Assembly (NCBI GenBank): GCA_965219515.1
Contig: OZ244776.1
Span: forward strand, 4,464,001 to 4,528,000
DNA from: Ilyomonas sp965219515
Lineage (GTDB): Bacteria; Bacteroidota; Bacteroidia; Chitinophagales; Chitinophagaceae
Length of the DNA: 64,000 bases
Direction of reading: 5' to 3'
Shown here: positions 61,871 to 64,000 of the stretch, in pieces
Layout of the letters: the number at the start of each line of letters is the position of its first letter
How positions within the stretch are numbered: position 1 is the first letter of the stretch
Notes under the pieces: generated by a model
What the model was told of the DNA's origin: nothing
The model's input: the letters and a program-made list of their open reading frames with translations, nothing else
Database searches by the model: none
Position numbers and translations under genes: made by a program

Positions 61871-63151
61871 ATGAAACAATTCACAGAAATAACAGAGGAT
61901 AAGCAAAAGAAACAACGCAAGTTCTTGTTGGTACTGCCGGCTATCGTTCTTCCTTTTCTCACTTTTTTTCTTTGGTCATTGGGTTTAGTGGGAGGAAACG
62001 AAGTAAAAGCTTCGCCAACAACCGAAGGATTGAACATGCAGCTTCCTGATGCAAGACTGAAGGAAAACAAAAGCTGGAACAAGCTTTCCTTTTACGAGCA
62101 GGCAGATAAAGATTCGGCAAAATACCGCGAATCAATAAAAAATGATCCATTCCTTCATACTGAAAAAGACAGTTTACCCGGGTTGCAAAACAACTCTTAC
62201 AATTCGTCTTTAGGTTATAACCCTTTGCCGCCTCATTATGAAGATGCGAATGAGTATAAAGTGAATCAGGAGCTCGCAGAACTAAACACTGTTTTGAATA
62301 AGCCAGCGGTTGATGAAAAGCCTGTTTTAAATCAAAGTGTGACTGAAAGATCGTCTTCTTTTCAACCTAATGAAGTTGACCGGCTTGAGCATCTGTTACA
62401 ATCTATCAATCAGCCTGATTCAAGTACCGACTCTGAAACGGCTGGGCTGAATGCTATGATGGATAAAATTCTCGACATCCAACATCCTGAAAGGGTAGGT
62501 GAAAGGCTTCAGCAGAAATCAGAAAAAAATAAAAAGATCGTTTATCCGGTTGTGCCAAATCAAAGCAACGGTGTTGCTTCTCTCTTGCAAAACAAACAAG
62601 CAACAAAATTGAATACCAAAAAGACGATTCAACCCCTAAAACAAAATGCTTTCTACTCTTTGGATAGCGACACAATAACGGAAAAGGAACAGAACATAAT
62701 TGAAGCGGAAATACAACAAACACAAACATTAGTAAGCGGCTCCACAATAAAATTAAGTTCAGCAACAAATTTTTTTGTAAACGGCATACTGGTTCCAAAA
62801 GGCACTTTGCTATATGGTATTGCTTCTTTAAACGGCGAACGTCTTACTATCGCTATTTCCTCGATTCATTATCAGAATAATCTGCTTCCTGTTTCTTTAT
62901 CTGTATATGATTTAGATGGCTTGCAAGGACTATATATTCCCGGTTCAATAAGCAGAGATGCAGCTAAGCAATCGGGAAGTGAAGCGGTGAATAATATTGG
63001 CATCACTACGCTTGATCCTTCCATAGCGGTGCAGGCTGCGGGCGCAGGCATTCAGGCAGCCAAATCTCTTATTAATAAAAAAGTAAAACAAATCAAGATA
63101 ACTGTTAAGGCTGGTTATCAGGTTTTGTTAAAAGACGATAATCATAAATAA
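61871..63151 (+). CDS. traM: TraM conjugation protein
   Basis: This 426-residue protein has a membrane segment (V-L-P-A-I-V-L-P-F-L-T-F-F-L-W-S-L-G-L) and a long Gln/Ser/Asn-rich middle. The conserved C-terminal domain has S-G-S-T-I-K-L-S-S-A-T-N-F-F-V-N-G, then L-V-P-K-G-T-L-L-Y-G, and the late G-Y-Q-V-L-L-K. It is VirB10-like in role and links the inner and outer membrane parts of the channel. Its start is 12 bp after the previous stop, and it looks complete. Confidence 0.92.
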   Translation: MKQFTEITEDKQKKQRKFLLVLPAIVLPFLTFFLWSLGLVGGNEVKASPTTEGLNMQLPDARLKENKSWNKLSFYEQADKDSAKYRESIKNDPFLHTEKDSLPGLQNNSYNSSLGYNPLPPHYEDANEYKVNQELAELNTVLNKPAVDEKPVLNQSVTERSSSFQPNEVDRLEHLLQSINQPDSSTDSETAGLNAMMDKILDIQHPERVGERLQQKSEKNKKIVYPVVPNQSNGVASLLQNKQATKLNTKKTIQPLKQNAFYSLDSDTITEKEQNIIEAEIQQTQTLVSGSTIKLSSATNFFVNGILVPKGTLLYGIASLNGERLTIAISSIHYQNNLLPVSLSVYDLDGLQGLYIPGSISRDAAKQSGSEAVNNIGITTLDPSIAVQAAGAGIQAAKSLINKKVKQIKITVKAGYQVLLKDDNHK

Positions 63152-63180
63152 CAATTTTATTAACTAATAAAACAAAGGAT

Positions 63181-64000
63181 GTGAAAGTGAAAATAAGAAC
63201 GGGACTGTTTGGGGCAATGTGTTGCTTTCTCATGCATACAAGCTTGTTTGCGCAATACCTTCCGAAGAGCATTGCACCTGTTCACATAAATGCAAGTTTT
63301 GATAAGACCAGTAATCTGATATTTCCGGCTGCGATAAAAAGTGTGGATAGAGGTAGTGCGGCTATTCTTGCACAGAAAGCACCAGGCGTTGAAAACATTC
63401 TTCAGATTAAAGCAGGCGAGCAAAATTTCAAAGAAACAAGTTTAACGGTTATAACGGCTGACGGACATTTTTACTCGTTTGCGGTGAGTTATTCTTCTGA
63501 GCCTTCTACACTTAACTACTCTTTTGTAGGAGATAGCAGTGAAAAGGCAATGATCAAGGATCAGCCGCTCACAGAATCCGCTTACAAAGCTGTTGCAAAT
63601 ACAATCAAAAGCAAAAGGCATTCTGTGTATAAAAGTGTTTACGAAGGAAAAGTAAAGCTGTCCTTAAACAATGTTTTTAGCAAAGACGATTTGCTATGGA
63701 TACAGATTAGTGTTTTCAATAAATCCTCAATCGCATATATGCCTTCATACGCACGATTCTTCCTGCGGGATGCAAAAACGGCAAAGCGAACGGCTGTACA
63801 GGAGGTCGAGATCATTCCTCTTTATCACACGAATTATATGGAAGTAAGAAAACACAATACACAGCTTTTTGTATTCGCATTCAAACCATTTGCTGTTCAA
63901 AAAGGTAAAGAGTTTATTATAGAAATAGGAGAAGAAAATGAGGGCACATTAGCGCTTCCCGTAAGCCATCGGACAATGCAAAAAATAAAATCGCTGCGAG
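63181..64000 (+). CDS. traN: TraN conjugation protein (DUF4138), partial
   Basis: This frame starts with GTG at 63181 and stays open to the window end (over 270 codons). A signal peptide (F-L-M-H-T-S-L-F-A-Q) is followed by K-T-S-N-L-I-F-P-A-A-I-K-S-V-D-R-G-S and G-V-E-N-I-L-Q-I-K-A-G, then L-T-V-I-T-A-D-G-H-F-Y-S-F-A-V, all typical of DUF4138/TraN, the VirB9-like outer-membrane channel component. It is cut by the window boundary. The start codon could also be the GTG at 63187. Confidence 0.92.
   Translation, partial: MKVKIRTGLFGAMCCFLMHTSLFAQYLPKSIAPVHINASFDKTSNLIFPAAIKSVDRGSAAILAQKAPGVENILQIKAGEQNFKETSLTVITADGHFYSFAVSYSSEPSTLNYSFVGDSSEKAMIKDQPLTESAYKAVANTIKSKRHSVYKSVYEGKVKLSLNNVFSKDDLLWIQISVFNKSSIAYMPSYARFFLRDAKTAKRTAVQEVEIIPLYHTNYMEVRKHNTQLFVFAFKPFAVQKGKEFIIEIGEENEGTLALPVSHRTMQKIKSLR

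Overview
The window looks like a Bacteroidota chromosome, most likely of the Chitinophagaceae type (my inference from gene content). Signs of this are SusC/SusD pairs, a T9SS C-terminal sorting domain, a GldB gliding lipoprotein, many SPII lipoproteins with S-C-K-K or similar lipoboxes, a TAnnTTTG -7 box, almost no Shine-Dalgarno sequences, and a Bacteroidetes-type tra operon (DUF4134/DUF4133/TraG/J/K/M/N). No rRNA, tRNA or CRISPR array was recognised.

Region 1 (0.5-26.3 kb) is mostly core chromosome with a phosphate theme. It holds two metallophosphoesterases, a PlcP-like phosphoesterase + glycosyltransferase + GH1 glucosidase operon, a YncE/phosphoesterase fusion, a secreted PhoA-type alkaline phosphatase, and a TonB receptor with a beta-helix lipoprotein partner. 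Four of these transcription units are preceded by tandem RTAAY-like pentamers repeated every 11 bp (4354-4413, 14714-14762, 17172-17209, 20063-20100). This is the spacing used by PhoB-type response regulators, and I propose a Pho regulon that couples lipid remodelling to phosphate scavenging. Housekeeping genes (nadE, gldB, SDR, VOC, a histone-like protein) follow. One gene at 2039-2839 is split by a single in-frame stop.

Region 2 (26.7-37.3 kb) holds a coiled-coil/barrel protein and a complete IS630-family element with a perfect 18-bp terminal repeat, a TA duplication and a classic -1 slippery site. The IS sits in the 5' part of an AraC-type regulator frame. After it comes a cluster of a MauE-like membrane protein, a small Cys-containing secreted peptide, SusD, SusC and a TlpA/DUF3738 redoxin.

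Region 3 (37.3-50.5 kb) is accessory, AT-rich and partly decayed. It contains a long imperfect hairpin, 45-bp direct repeats around an XRE regulator with its own palindrome, and a degenerate TIR-domain gene. It also has an astacin protease, three evenly spaced palindromes, and a 1686-residue protein that combines an N-terminal nuclease domain, a STAND-like NTPase and a long helical C-terminus. That protein is a strong anti-phage (Avs-like) candidate. Small orphan genes separated by 46-bp repeats follow.

Region 4 (50.5-64 kb) is part of an integrative conjugative element, with tra genes E, F, G, J, K, (L), M and N in order. TraG stops soon after its Walker A motif and TraJ lacks its N-terminal half. 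The missing stretch is replaced by about 4.2 kb on the opposite strand that carries two paralogous secreted transglutaminase-like proteins, a lipoprotein and an Rhs-core protein with a phospholipase-A2-like HDxxYD motif. TraN runs off the end of the window.
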